A DNA stretch of 64,000 nucleotides from an uncultured Pseudomonadota bacterium (GTDB lineage: Bacteria > Bdellovibrionota_B > Oligoflexia > Oligoflexales > CAIYRB01). Each line of letters opens with the position of its first letter. Position 1 is the first letter of the stretch. Positions 51,683 to 61,088 of this stretch are shown here, one piece after another. The position numbers and the translations under genes are program-made. The DNA is taken from assembly GCA_903928445.1 (NCBI GenBank), contig CAIYRB010000097.1, forward strand, positions 34,055-98,054, in the 5' to 3' direction. The notes below the pieces were generated by a model that made no database searches, was not told the DNA's origin, and worked only from the letters and a program-made list of their open reading frames with translations.

Positions 51683-53536
51683 ATGATCGTACGCCCCTTC
51701 GCGTCCATGCTGCCCTTAGCCTTGTCTGCTTCCTTGCTGGCTTCCTGCAACAGCAGTCAAGACGGTCACCAGGCCCAACCGACACCGACGACTCCAGTGG
51801 CGTCTCCAGCGGCCAATCCGGACACCGGCACACTCAGCACCGAGCAGGCCGCTGAACTGAGCGACCTACCAAGCACCGTGCTCATGGGCGTCACACCAGG
51901 GGAGGATGCGTCGGCGGCTGACCTGCGCATTCCCGGCACCAATGTAACAGATGCCGCCGATGCCAACGCAGCTTTGCAGGCCTATCAATCCGGCCTAAGC
52001 GTTAAGGTTGACGGCACAAGCAAGGAACTCGATCGTGCCTCGTCGGCCGCGTCATGGGCCCCGTACGCAGGCACCACGGATTTCGCCAACTATGCCCCCA
52101 AAGTCTATTCCAAAGTCCAGCAGGGCGTAAGCTACAGCTACAACCACGTCGGTGTCGTCAACGTCGCCGGGATGCTGCTGCACCTCTTTCAACGCCCCGG
52201 CTACAACGCCGTGGCCAACAACGGGCTGATCGGAGGCTTTAACCCAGGCAAAGGCTACGGGTACGGCGGCGGCCCGAATGGTGGAAATGGCAAGGGCAAC
52301 GATTACGACGGCCAGCTTGCCGGATACTTTAAAACCTATGGTGTTTACGCCGTGAGCGACAGCGAGTTCCAAAGCCATAGCAAAGAAAAAGTCGCCCTTG
52401 GCGCCCGCCTGTTCTACGACACCAAGCTATCGACCAACGGCGGCGTCAGCTGCGCCAGCTGCCACTTGGCGAGCCAAGGGACGGCTAGCGTCTTCAGCCT
52501 GCCCCCGAATGGCTTTGTCTTGGACGGCTCCAAAAAGGGTCGTTTGGGCTCTTCAGACATGCTCGGACGCAACACACCGGGCCTCTACAACCTAGGTCAC
52601 AACAGCTACACCAGCATGTTCTGGGATAGTCGCGTCCGCGCCAGCGATAAGGGCTTTATCACCCCCGCTGGCGACAAGACACCGCTTGGCCTAGACAGCG
52701 CCCTCGCCGCTCAAGCCTTGTTTCCTCTTGCGACCGGCAGCGAAATGGCGGGCTGCGCCGCAGGCGCCCTGGTCACCAATCAAAGCTCAGACCCTAATTC
52801 GGTCTGGACGGATTTGATGAGCCGCGTGCTTGCTGACAACGACTACAAGTCACAGTTCGCGGCGGCTTACCCGGACCAGTCGGGGAGCTTTGGCATCGAG
52901 CATCTGGCCAACGCGATCGCCGCCTTTGAAGCCGTCACCTGGCGCGCCGATCAATCGCCCTTTGACCAGTACGTCAGAGGCGACCTAAACGCCCTCTCAC
53001 CTGAGCAAAAGCGCGGAGCCACCTACTTCTACGGCAAAGGCCAGTGCGGCAGCTGCCACTCCGGACCGCTCCAGACCGACCACGGCCATCACGGTGTTGC
53101 CGTCGTCCAAATCGGCCCCGGCACTGGCGTCGGCTCACATGGCTGGGAGGACTTTGGTTACGGCAAGGAAAGCGGCAACGACGGCGACAACTATAAATTC
53201 CGCACTCCAAGCCTGCGCAACACCGCGATGACCGGACCTTGGGGCCATGATGGCGCCTACACCTCGCTGCGCGCCTTTGTCGACCACTACAAAAATCCGA
53301 TCGCTGCCTTCGACCACTGGAATCCAAAGCAAATCATCCTGCCGGCAGGGGCCAGCATCACTCAGGACACACTCGGTGCCTGGTACGATCTGGGCGCACG
53401 CTCCAAGATCAAAGCCGCCAACGAGGCAAACAAGATTGATTTGAGACCGGACGAGGTCGATGCGATTGTCCTCTTCCTGCAAGCTCTAACCGATGCCAAG
53501 GTGGCGCAAAATACCCAAGCGATTTTTAAAAATTAA
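51683..53536 (+). CDS. Dihaem cytochrome c peroxidase/MauG-like lipoprotein
   Basis: This 617-residue protein has a lipoprotein signal (SASLLASC) and a long Ala/Thr/Pro N-terminal region (about 20-120). A catalytic part carries two CxxCH haem c sites: CASCH in STNGGVSCASCHLASQ, and CGSCH in KGQCGSCHSGPL. Around these are family features (GARLFYDTKLST, RNTPGLYNLGHN, MFWDSRV, FRTPSLRNTAMTGPWGHDGAY, HYKNP). CCP/MauG enzymes reduce H2O2 or carry out radical-type oxidations in the periplasm. The extra N-terminal 130 residues are unlike classical CCP (about 330 residues). GGAGG precedes the ATG, and a strong terminator follows. Its transcript is single. Confidence 0.9.
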   Translation: MIVRPFASMLPLALSASLLASCNSSQDGHQAQPTPTTPVASPAANPDTGTLSTEQAAELSDLPSTVLMGVTPGEDASAADLRIPGTNVTDAADANAALQAYQSGLSVKVDGTSKELDRASSAASWAPYAGTTDFANYAPKVYSKVQQGVSYSYNHVGVVNVAGMLLHLFQRPGYNAVANNGLIGGFNPGKGYGYGGGPNGGNGKGNDYDGQLAGYFKTYGVYAVSDSEFQSHSKEKVALGARLFYDTKLSTNGGVSCASCHLASQGTASVFSLPPNGFVLDGSKKGRLGSSDMLGRNTPGLYNLGHNSYTSMFWDSRVRASDKGFITPAGDKTPLGLDSALAAQALFPLATGSEMAGCAAGALVTNQSSDPNSVWTDLMSRVLADNDYKSQFAAAYPDQSGSFGIEHLANAIAAFEAVTWRADQSPFDQYVRGDLNALSPEQKRGATYFYGKGQCGSCHSGPLQTDHGHHGVAVVQIGPGTGVGSHGWEDFGYGKESGNDGDNYKFRTPSLRNTAMTGPWGHDGAYTSLRAFVDHYKNPIAAFDHWNPKQIILPAGASITQDTLGAWYDLGARSKIKAANEANKIDLRPDEVDAIVLFLQALTDAKVAQNTQAIFKN

Positions 53537-53620
53537 GCGGCAGAGCCAAACCGAAAGCAATCATCGGCTTGGGAAGGCAGAAGGTTTCCAGACCGCATAC
53601 TGCAACACTAAGGCTTAAAG

Positions 53621-53658
53621 GCCGCTAGAAAGTAAATTCTAGCGGTCTCTTTTTTTTT
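53621..53658 (+). terminator. Intrinsic terminator of the dihaem lipoprotein gene
   Basis: CCGCTAGAA (53622-53630) pairs with TTCTAGCGG (53637-53645) around AGTAAA, followed by TCTCTTTTTTTTT (53646-53658). A canonical rho-independent structure 85 bp after the stop. Confidence 0.92.
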
Positions 53659-54027
53659 GTCACACGCCAAACCTTGATCCGATCTAAATGAGGACGCTGG
53701 GTGCTCGGCGATCGCGACGTCACCTGCGACAGTTGCATTCAGGTGCGAGTCGCAGGGAACTGGTGCAATCGAGCAAAACCGCCGCGACTACGTTGCTGTG
53801 CCTGAAGCCATCAGGACCATGGCACGGATCGCGGCAAGCAGAGACCTTTAGCGACAGGTCCGACTGCATCGTGAGAGTTCGGCACCGGCTCTAACTGCGA
53901 CCAGTATCCATCCCATTCATCGCAAGAATACTACAGATAGATATTATGTATTTTCTTAAACTGGCCCGTTGGCCGAAAGTGACTAATCTTGGTCGCTTCG
54001 GCCCGGTCATCAAAGGAAATTGTTTAG
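53659..54027. other. Leader region of gltB
   Basis: About 370 bases lie after the terminator. Near the gltB start a TATTAT (53942-53947) lies in an AT-rich segment, with no well-spaced -35. A 7-bp hairpin (GGCCGAA at 53971-53977, TTCGGCC at 53997-54003) falls in the probable 5' leader, 25 bp before the ATG. AAGGA lies 10 nt before it. No ORF supported; no known riboswitch recognised. Confidence 0.45.
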
Positions 54028-57000
54028 ATGTCAAAAAGTCCAGAGAGACAGGGCCTTTACGACCCGCGCTGGGAGCGAGACGGCTGCGGGATCGGGGCCA
54101 TCGCCCACCTCCGGGGGGAGCGCTCACATAGCCTGGTCCAACAGGCCCTCCTCATGCTGAACAATCTTCGGCATCGCGGCGCCCAGGGCCACGACGCAGG
54201 AACTGGCGACGGCGCCGGCATCGTACTGCAGATACCCCACGTATTTTTCCATGAAGAACTGGCGCAGCAGGGAGTGCAGCTACCAGCCCCGGGCGACTAT
54301 GCCGTTGGGACACTGTTTTTGCCGACCGCGGTGGCGGCGGCGACGGCAGTCTTAGCACTACTGCAGAATCAGTGCCTCCGCCTTGGTCTGGAATGGCTTG
54401 GCGAACGTTTGGTGCCAGTCGATCCTAGTTATTTAGGCGACGCCGCAGCGGCCAAGGCGCCGCGCATCGTCCAGGTGTTTGTCGGCCGCGGCACTGAGAC
54501 CTCAACCGCGGCCTTTGCGCGCAGTCTGTTTCTCGCCAGGCGCCTGCTTGAAGCCGGCCTAAAGCAGACGCCCGCGCTGCAAGAATACGCCGGCGAAGTG
54601 CATATCGCCAGCATGTCGCCGCATACTATCGTCTACAAGGGCCTGCTGCTGCCAGAGCAATTGCCGCACTACTACAAAGACCTCGCCGACCCTCGGGTCA
54701 CCTCGGCACTTGCCGTGGTCCATTCACGCTTTAGCACCAACACCTTCCCAGAGTGGAAGCTAGCTCACCCCTTCCACCGCCTCAGTCACAACGGTGAAAT
54801 CAATACGATCCGCGGCAATCTCAACTGGATGCAAGCTCGCGAAAAGGCCTTAGCAAGCGAGCTTTTCGGTGATTTTGCCGCCGAGATTTTGCCGCTGATA
54901 AGGGCCGATCAAAGCGATTCCGCCTGCCTCGACGACGCTGTCGAACTACTGCTTTTGACCGGACGCAGCTTAACCGAAGCACTGCTGCTGCTGATTCCCG
55001 AGGCCTGGCCAAAGAATGCCTGGCTCGACCAATCGCGCCGCTCACACGCCGAATACAATGCGACGCTTATGGAGCCCTGGGATGGCCCTGCCGCCGTGTG
55101 CTTTACCGATGGCACCATCCTCGGGGCTGCGCTCGATCGCAGCGGACTACGTCCCTGTCGCTATACGATCACCCACGATGATTTTGTCATCTTGGCCTCG
55201 GAAACCGGCGTACTACCCACCACCCCGGACCGCATCAAAACCCTTGGTCGACTGCGTCCCGGCGAAATGCTGGTGGTGGACACCAAACAAGGGCAAATTC
55301 TCCACGACCGCGACATTAAAAATGCTGCGGCCAAAGGACCAGGCTATCGGCACTGGCTCGACATCCATCTGACTCCTTTGGCCGAAGCTGTAGCCACCAA
55401 GACTACCACCGCTCCAGGCGGCCGAGAGCTGGCGCGCCTGCAGACGGCCTTTGGCGTCACCCAAGAGGAGCTAGATAAGATCATCTTGCCCATGGGCCTA
55501 ACCGGCGAAGAAGCGATCAGCTCGATGGGCGACGATACGCCGCTAGCGGTATTGTCACATCAATCTCGACCGTTGTTTGACTATTTCAAACAGCAGTTCG
55601 CCCAAGTGACCAACCCACCCATCGATCCCCTGCGTGAAGACATGGTCATGTCTTTAACCATGTACCTTGGCGCCAAACCCAGTTTAACCGCACCCCCGCC
55701 ACTCCAAGCGACCCTGATTAAAAGCGAGCACCCAGTGCTCACCTCTGGCGAGTTAGAGTTTCTGCGCGGTCATCCTGGGCTTTCGACTCGCACTCTGCCG
55801 CTGCTATTTGCCACCGACTCAGGTTCAAGCGGATTGCAACTAGCCCTAAACAGGCTCCTAAGTGATGCGGCACAAGCGGCCGCTGACAACGCCGGCTTAT
55901 TGATCCTCAGCGACCGTGGGACAGGTCCCACTTTAGCGGCTATTCCAAGTCTGTTAGCCATCTCGGCGGTACACCACCACCTGGTTAAGCTAGGCCTGCG
56001 GAGCCGACTCGATTTGATCGCCGAAACCGGCGAAGTCCGCAGCCCACACCACCTCGCCTGTCTGATCGGCTACGGAGCCGCGGCAGTGCATCCGTACTTA
56101 GTGTTCGACAGCTTGCAGCAGCTTGCCGTGACTGGCTCAGGCGAAGAGCATAAAAGTCCCGCGGAGCTTCGCGCCAATTACATTAAAGCGATGACCAAGG
56201 GACTCAGTAAGATTCTCTCAAAAATGGGTATTGCCACCCTGCAATCCTACTGCGGAGCACAAATTTTCGAGGCCATCGGCTTAGGCCAGGAACTGGTGCA
56301 CACCTACTTTCCCGGTACCGCCTCGCGTCTGGGAGGCGCCTCGCTAGCAGACCTTGCCGCAGAGACCCTAAGGCGCCACAGCGAGGCGTTTTCGCCAGAC
56401 CACCGCAGCGCCAAGCAGCTGCCACCCTTTGGCGGCCTCATTCACTACCGCCAAAACGGCGAAGCTCACGCCTGGAAGCCTGAGACCATCGCCTTACTGC
56501 AAGAGGCTACGGCAACCGGCGATGTGGACGCCTTTGCGCGCTATAGCGACCATGCCAATGCCGTCGGTAGCGACCCAACCATGCTTCGCCACCTACTCGC
56601 TCCGGTCACTACCGAGGCACCCATCGCCCTGGACGAGGTCGAAGCAGCAAAGCTGATCGTGCGACGTTTCACCACCGGCGCCATGTCGCTTGGTGCCATC
56701 AGTAAAGAGTCACACGAGAACCTCGCGATCGCCATGAACCGCATGGACAGCAAGAGCAATACCGGCGAAGGCGGCGAAGACCCTGCCCGCTTCAAGCCGC
56801 TAGCCAACGGCGACCGCCGCAGCTCGGCGATTAAACAGATCGCGTCTGGTCGCTTTGGTGTCACCATCGACTATTTGGTGAATGCCGACGAGCTGCAGAT
56901 CAAAATCGCCCAGGGTGCCAAGCCCGGCGAAGGCGGCCAATTACCTGGCCATAAAGTCGATGCCGAAATCGCCCGCCTGCGCTACTCAACACCTGGTGTC

Positions 57001-58578
57001 CAGCTTATTTCGCCGCCGCCACACCACGACATCTATTCGATCGAAGATCTCGCCCAGCTGATCTTCGACTTGAAAAACGCCAATCCGCGAGCTCGCATCT
57101 CGGTCAAACTCGTGGCCGAAGCCGGCATCGGCGCCATCGCAGTGGGCGTCGCCAAGGCCGGCGCCCAAAAGATCCTGATCAGCGGCGACGGCGGTGGCAC
57201 TGGTGCTTCGCCCATCACCTCACTCAAACACGCAGGCGCGCCATGGGAGATGGGCCTGGCCGAAGTCCACCAGACCCTTATCCTCAATCACCTTAGAGAC
57301 CGCGTCGTCTTGGAGACCGATGGCCAGCTACGCACCGGGCGTGACGTCGTCATCGCCGCCATGCTCGGCGCCGATGAATTTGGCTTCTCAACAGCGCCGC
57401 TCGTGGTCCAGGGCTGTATCATGATGCGCAAATGCCATCTCAACACCTGCCCCGTCGGAATCGCCACGCAAGACCCGGTACTCCGCGCCAAATTCACCGG
57501 CAAACCGGAGCACGTCGTCAATTACTTCTTCCTGGTCGCCGAAGATGTCCGAAAACTCATGGCATCGCTTGGCGTCAGCCGTCTCGAGCAACTCATCGGT
57601 CAAACGCAGTGGCTCAAGCAGGTGCAGCTACCTACGGCCGAAAAGTCATCTGGTCTAGACTTAAGTCCGCTGCTGTACAAGCCACTAGCAGCGCCGCTGC
57701 CGACGGCAGACTTTGCCCCATTTACTGCCGACGACTATGACGCCACCCTTCTCGCGCAGTGCCAACCCGCTTTGGTCGACGGTACCCAGGTGGTGTTGTC
57801 GCGCAAGATCACCAATGCCCAGCGCGCCACTGGCACCCTACTTTCCGGCGAAGTCGCCCGCCGCTATGGGGCCGCGGGCCTCCCTGACGGTAGTATCACA
57901 CTCCGTTTTGAAGGCAGCGCTGGACAATCCTTCGGCGCCTTCCTCGCCGGCGGTATCAGCCTATACCTCGCCGGGGCGGCCAACGACTATGTCGGCAAGG
58001 GACTCTCAGGTGGACGCATCGCTATTGCTCCGGCACGCAACGCCGGCTTCGGCCACGACCCACAGGTGCTGTTAGGCAACACGACCCTTTACGGTGCCAC
58101 CAGTGGTTCGCTTTTTGCCGCCGGGGTCGCTGGAGAACGCTTTGCCGTGCGCAACAGCGGTGCTTTGGCCGTCGTCGAAGGGGTCGGCGATCACGGCTGT
58201 GAATATATGACCGGTGGGGTCGCCGTGATCCTAGGACCGGTCGGCCGCAACTTTGGCGCGGGTATGTCCGGAGGCCTGGCCTTTGTCCTCGATTCCGACG
58301 GCCTGTTCCACCTTCGCTGCAATCCAGCGATGATCGAGCTTACCCGCATGAGCGATGATCCAAGCTTAGCCGATAGCATCCTACTTAAACAGATTATCAC
58401 CCGTCACCACAGCCATACCCATAGCTTTAAAGCTCAGCTCCTCCTAAGCAACTGGGAGTGGCATCTACAGCGCTTTGTCCGCGTCACGCCAAAGAAGGAA
58501 AAGACCGTCCACACCGCCGCTCCCACCCTACTCTCAACAGCACGTCCTCTGCGTCGCGAGGTGCCGACCCATGCCTAA
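54028..58578 (+). CDS. gltB: Glutamate synthase large (alpha) subunit
   Basis: This 1516-residue protein has the usual length of NADPH-GOGAT alpha. Glutamine amidotransferase class II domain: after a 19-residue propeptide, the nucleophile is Cys20 (RDGCGIGAIAHL). Central domain: the stretch from about 425 to 830. FMN/synthase domain: FTTGAMSLGAISKESHENL, GEGGEDPARFKPL, SGDGGGTGASPITSLKHAG, and the 3Fe-4S cluster loop MMRKCHLNTCPVGIATQ. C-terminal beta-helix: GLSGGRIAIAPARNAGF, GEYMTGGVAVILG-type segments. It makes two glutamates from glutamine and 2-oxoglutarate. The stop overlaps the gltD start by 8 nt. Confidence 0.98.
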   Translation: MSKSPERQGLYDPRWERDGCGIGAIAHLRGERSHSLVQQALLMLNNLRHRGAQGHDAGTGDGAGIVLQIPHVFFHEELAQQGVQLPAPGDYAVGTLFLPTAVAAATAVLALLQNQCLRLGLEWLGERLVPVDPSYLGDAAAAKAPRIVQVFVGRGTETSTAAFARSLFLARRLLEAGLKQTPALQEYAGEVHIASMSPHTIVYKGLLLPEQLPHYYKDLADPRVTSALAVVHSRFSTNTFPEWKLAHPFHRLSHNGEINTIRGNLNWMQAREKALASELFGDFAAEILPLIRADQSDSACLDDAVELLLLTGRSLTEALLLLIPEAWPKNAWLDQSRRSHAEYNATLMEPWDGPAAVCFTDGTILGAALDRSGLRPCRYTITHDDFVILASETGVLPTTPDRIKTLGRLRPGEMLVVDTKQGQILHDRDIKNAAAKGPGYRHWLDIHLTPLAEAVATKTTTAPGGRELARLQTAFGVTQEELDKIILPMGLTGEEAISSMGDDTPLAVLSHQSRPLFDYFKQQFAQVTNPPIDPLREDMVMSLTMYLGAKPSLTAPPPLQATLIKSEHPVLTSGELEFLRGHPGLSTRTLPLLFATDSGSSGLQLALNRLLSDAAQAAADNAGLLILSDRGTGPTLAAIPSLLAISAVHHHLVKLGLRSRLDLIAETGEVRSPHHLACLIGYGAAAVHPYLVFDSLQQLAVTGSGEEHKSPAELRANYIKAMTKGLSKILSKMGIATLQSYCGAQIFEAIGLGQELVHTYFPGTASRLGGASLADLAAETLRRHSEAFSPDHRSAKQLPPFGGLIHYRQNGEAHAWKPETIALLQEATATGDVDAFARYSDHANAVGSDPTMLRHLLAPVTTEAPIALDEVEAAKLIVRRFTTGAMSLGAISKESHENLAIAMNRMDSKSNTGEGGEDPARFKPLANGDRRSSAIKQIASGRFGVTIDYLVNADELQIKIAQGAKPGEGGQLPGHKVDAEIARLRYSTPGVQLISPPPHHDIYSIEDLAQLIFDLKNANPRARISVKLVAEAGIGAIAVGVAKAGAQKILISGDGGGTGASPITSLKHAGAPWEMGLAEVHQTLILNHLRDRVVLETDGQLRTGRDVVIAAMLGADEFGFSTAPLVVQGCIMMRKCHLNTCPVGIATQDPVLRAKFTGKPEHVVNYFFLVAEDVRKLMASLGVSRLEQLIGQTQWLKQVQLPTAEKSSGLDLSPLLYKPLAAPLPTADFAPFTADDYDATLLAQCQPALVDGTQVVLSRKITNAQRATGTLLSGEVARRYGAAGLPDGSITLRFEGSAGQSFGAFLAGGISLYLAGAANDYVGKGLSGGRIAIAPARNAGFGHDPQVLLGNTTLYGATSGSLFAAGVAGERFAVRNSGALAVVEGVGDHGCEYMTGGVAVILGPVGRNFGAGMSGGLAFVLDSDGLFHLRCNPAMIELTRMSDDPSLADSILLKQIITRHHSHTHSFKAQLLLSNWEWHLQRFVRVTPKKEKTVHTAAPTLLSTARPLRREVPTHA

Positions 58579-59983
58579 AAACCCAGTTGCATTTATTCAC
58601 GTGCCGCGCGAAAAACTACCGCAGCGCCCGCCATCAGTACGGCAGCAGGACTGGAATTTTATCGGCGAGCCTCTTGCCGACCATGTCTCAGCGATCCCCA
58701 AACAAGCCAGTCGATGTATGGACTGCGCGGTCCCATTTTGTCAAAGCAGCTATGGCTGTCCAGTCGAAAACCTCATTCCCGATTGGAACGCCTTAGTCAC
58801 CCAAGGGAGATGGCGTGAGGCACTCGAGTCGCTGCACCTGACCAATAACTTCCCCGAGTTTACCGGCTTTCTTTGCCCCGCCCCTTGCGAAAGTGCTTGC
58901 GTCCTAAACCGCGAAAACGCTCCCGTTGCGATCCGTGACATCGAGCTGCAGATTATCGAACAGGGGTTCGCTGCGGGTTGGGTGGTGCCACAGCTACCTA
59001 AGACCCTTAGGCAGGAACGTGTAGCCATCGTTGGATCCGGACCAGCAGGCTTAGCCGCGGCGCAGCAACTGCGGCGCCTGGGTCTGCACGTCACCGTTTT
59101 TGAACGCGCGGCAAAACCTGGCGGCTTGCTACGCTACGGTATCCCGGATTTTAAGATGCCCAAAAGTATCCTCGACCGGCGCATAGCGCAGATGCAGGAG
59201 GAGGGGGTTGAATTTAAATGCGGCGTCAGCATCGGCGACGATGTCACACTGAGCGAACTCCGGGCTTCGTTCGACGCAGTGTGTCTGGCCGTGGGTGCCG
59301 AACAGCCCCGCGACCTGGACATCCCAGGACGCGAGCTTGGTGGCGTCATTCAGGCGATGCCCTATTTGAGCCAACAAAATCAGGTCCTGGGTGGCGAAGT
59401 CACAGCGACGGATTTCAATGCAGCAGGCAAAACCGTTGCCGTGATCGGCGGCGGCGATACAGGCTCAGATTGCATCGCCACCGCCTTGCGTCAAGGCGCA
59501 AAGCAGGTCTATGAATTTAGCTTGATTGAACAGCCAAAGGCGACGCGCGGCGCAAGCAATCCCTGGCCACAGTGGCCCTTGGTCTTTAAGAAATCCTATG
59601 CCCACGAAGAAGGCTGCGAGCGAGTATGGGGCGTTGCCGCGACCCACCTCGAAGGCGCGTCGGGTTGGGTGAAGCGGATTCACAAGGCGAGCAGCAGGGC
59701 AACGGGAGCGGGAGGAGACACCACAGCAGGCAGGGCAAGCCTGGACGTTGATTTGGTGATCCTGGCCATCGGCTTTACCGGAATAGCCCAAACCTTCCTT
59801 GCCAAGCATCCTGAGCTAAAGACCAGTGCCCAAGGGACTCTGCTACTCGACGCGCAGCGCATGACCTCGGTGCAGGGAGTCTTTGCCGCTGGCGACGCGG
59901 TGCGTGGGGCGTCGCTGATCGTCTGGGCAATTGCCGAAGGGCGTAAAGTCGCCGCAAGCATCGCGGCGTTTTTAGCATTGTAA
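58571..59983 (+). CDS. gltD: Glutamate synthase small (beta) subunit
   Basis: The ATG at 58571 overlaps the gltB end, with GAGG 9 nt upstream; 470 residues. N-terminal 4Fe-4S cysteines: CMDCAVPFCQSSYGCPVENL and CPAPCESACVL. FAD-binding: VAIVGSGPAGLAAAQQLR, GGLLRYGIPDFKMPK. NADPH-binding: VAVIGGGDTGSDCIATAL. Second FAD element: GVFAAGDAVRGASLIVWAIA. It supplies electrons from NADPH to gltB. Together with glnN it forms the GS/GOGAT pathway. Confidence 0.97.
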   Translation: MPKNPVAFIHVPREKLPQRPPSVRQQDWNFIGEPLADHVSAIPKQASRCMDCAVPFCQSSYGCPVENLIPDWNALVTQGRWREALESLHLTNNFPEFTGFLCPAPCESACVLNRENAPVAIRDIELQIIEQGFAAGWVVPQLPKTLRQERVAIVGSGPAGLAAAQQLRRLGLHVTVFERAAKPGGLLRYGIPDFKMPKSILDRRIAQMQEEGVEFKCGVSIGDDVTLSELRASFDAVCLAVGAEQPRDLDIPGRELGGVIQAMPYLSQQNQVLGGEVTATDFNAAGKTVAVIGGGDTGSDCIATALRQGAKQVYEFSLIEQPKATRGASNPWPQWPLVFKKSYAHEEGCERVWGVAATHLEGASGWVKRIHKASSRATGAGGDTTAGRASLDVDLVILAIGFTGIAQTFLAKHPELKTSAQGTLLLDAQRMTSVQGVFAAGDAVRGASLIVWAIAEGRKVAASIAAFLAL

Positions 59984-60080
59984 TAGATCCTCCATGTGAG
60001 CAGTGAAGAAACTATGGCACACTTGCAAAAGGTGTGAAATTTCATCCTGCTAACGGTTCGCATTCATTTTGAGAATGTCC

Positions 60081-60956
60081 ATGGAGCTCAATCATCTCAA
60101 GTACTTCCACTCAGTAGTGAAGGAGGGGAGCTTCACCCGCGCTGCCAAAGCCATGCGTATCCAGCAGCCGACCATCAGCAAAATGGTGCGTTCTCTCGAA
60201 GAGGAATTGGGCGTTGTCCTGCTGGAGCGTTACCGCAGCGGCGTCCATCTGACCCACGCCGGTGGCGAGATTTTTGCGCGCTGCGAGGATATCTTCGCTC
60301 GAGTTGATGAAATCAAAACGGTGTCGGGCCGCGAGATGACCGAGTGCCAGGGCGCACTTTCTTTTGGTTTAACCGACTCCGCTGCTAGCTCCCTAGGCCC
60401 AACCATCCTCGACGCCTTTTTGGCCCGTCATCCCAAGGTGCGGCCGTCGCTCTTCGCCGGATCATCCAATTTGATCTGCAACGAAATCACTGAAGGACGC
60501 CTTGAGTTTGGCCTGTTCTTTACCATGCCGAGCGTCGATGATTTCTTTGTCAAAGAGCTGATCAAAGTGCCGTTTAACGTCGTCATCGCCAGCAAGGACA
60601 AATTAAAGCCAAAGCTGCGTTCGACGTTTATCATCTCACGCGAGATCGACTACCCCAAGTCGCGGCCTTTTCCCGTGCTGGAGATGCTCAAAAAAAACAA
60701 AGTGCAGTTTGAAGTCGCGGCTTCCTGCAATAACCTCGACTCACAAAAACAAATGGTCCTGCGTGGACTTGGAGTGGCGCTGTTACCGCGGTTTATGGTG
60801 AAAGCCGAGCTGGAATCCGGCGCTCTGTCGCAGCTCTATCCAAAAAAAGAGTTTATTTATAGCTTAAGACTGGTGACCAGGAAGCGCTGGGTCCTGTCGA
60901 AAAATGCCGAGACCTTTTTGGAATTCTTCGACAAAGAGATCAGAGATCTGATCTAA
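60081..60956 (+). CDS. LysR-type transcriptional regulator
   Basis: The start at 60081 (MELNHLKYFHSVV, the usual LysR opening) is the best. ATG 60075 and TTG 60069 are in frame. The product has 291 residues with an N-terminal winged HTH (EGSFTRAAKAMRIQQPTISK, LEEELGVVLLERYRSGVHLT) and a two-lobe effector domain. The position right after gltBD recalls LysR control of glutamate synthase, as for GltC in Bacillus. That link is an inference. Its effector is unknown. Confidence 0.92.
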   Translation: MELNHLKYFHSVVKEGSFTRAAKAMRIQQPTISKMVRSLEEELGVVLLERYRSGVHLTHAGGEIFARCEDIFARVDEIKTVSGREMTECQGALSFGLTDSAASSLGPTILDAFLARHPKVRPSLFAGSSNLICNEITEGRLEFGLFFTMPSVDDFFVKELIKVPFNVVIASKDKLKPKLRSTFIISREIDYPKSRPFPVLEMLKKNKVQFEVAASCNNLDSQKQMVLRGLGVALLPRFMVKAELESGALSQLYPKKEFIYSLRLVTRKRWVLSKNAETFLEFFDKEIRDLI

Positions 60957-61088
60957 CATAATCTGACTTGCCTCAATCGGCCCTGCCTTGCCTGGTGAGA
61001 TCCCTCCGGGTGATCTGAAAGCCGTTGACAGCAACGTCAAAGTACCGCCATATCAAAGCCAGATTTATTTAAAGCACGAGGATGATTT

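Noticed and set aside
53688..53894. 68-codon frame after the dihaem gene terminator
   Set aside because: No ribosome site and no recognisable features.
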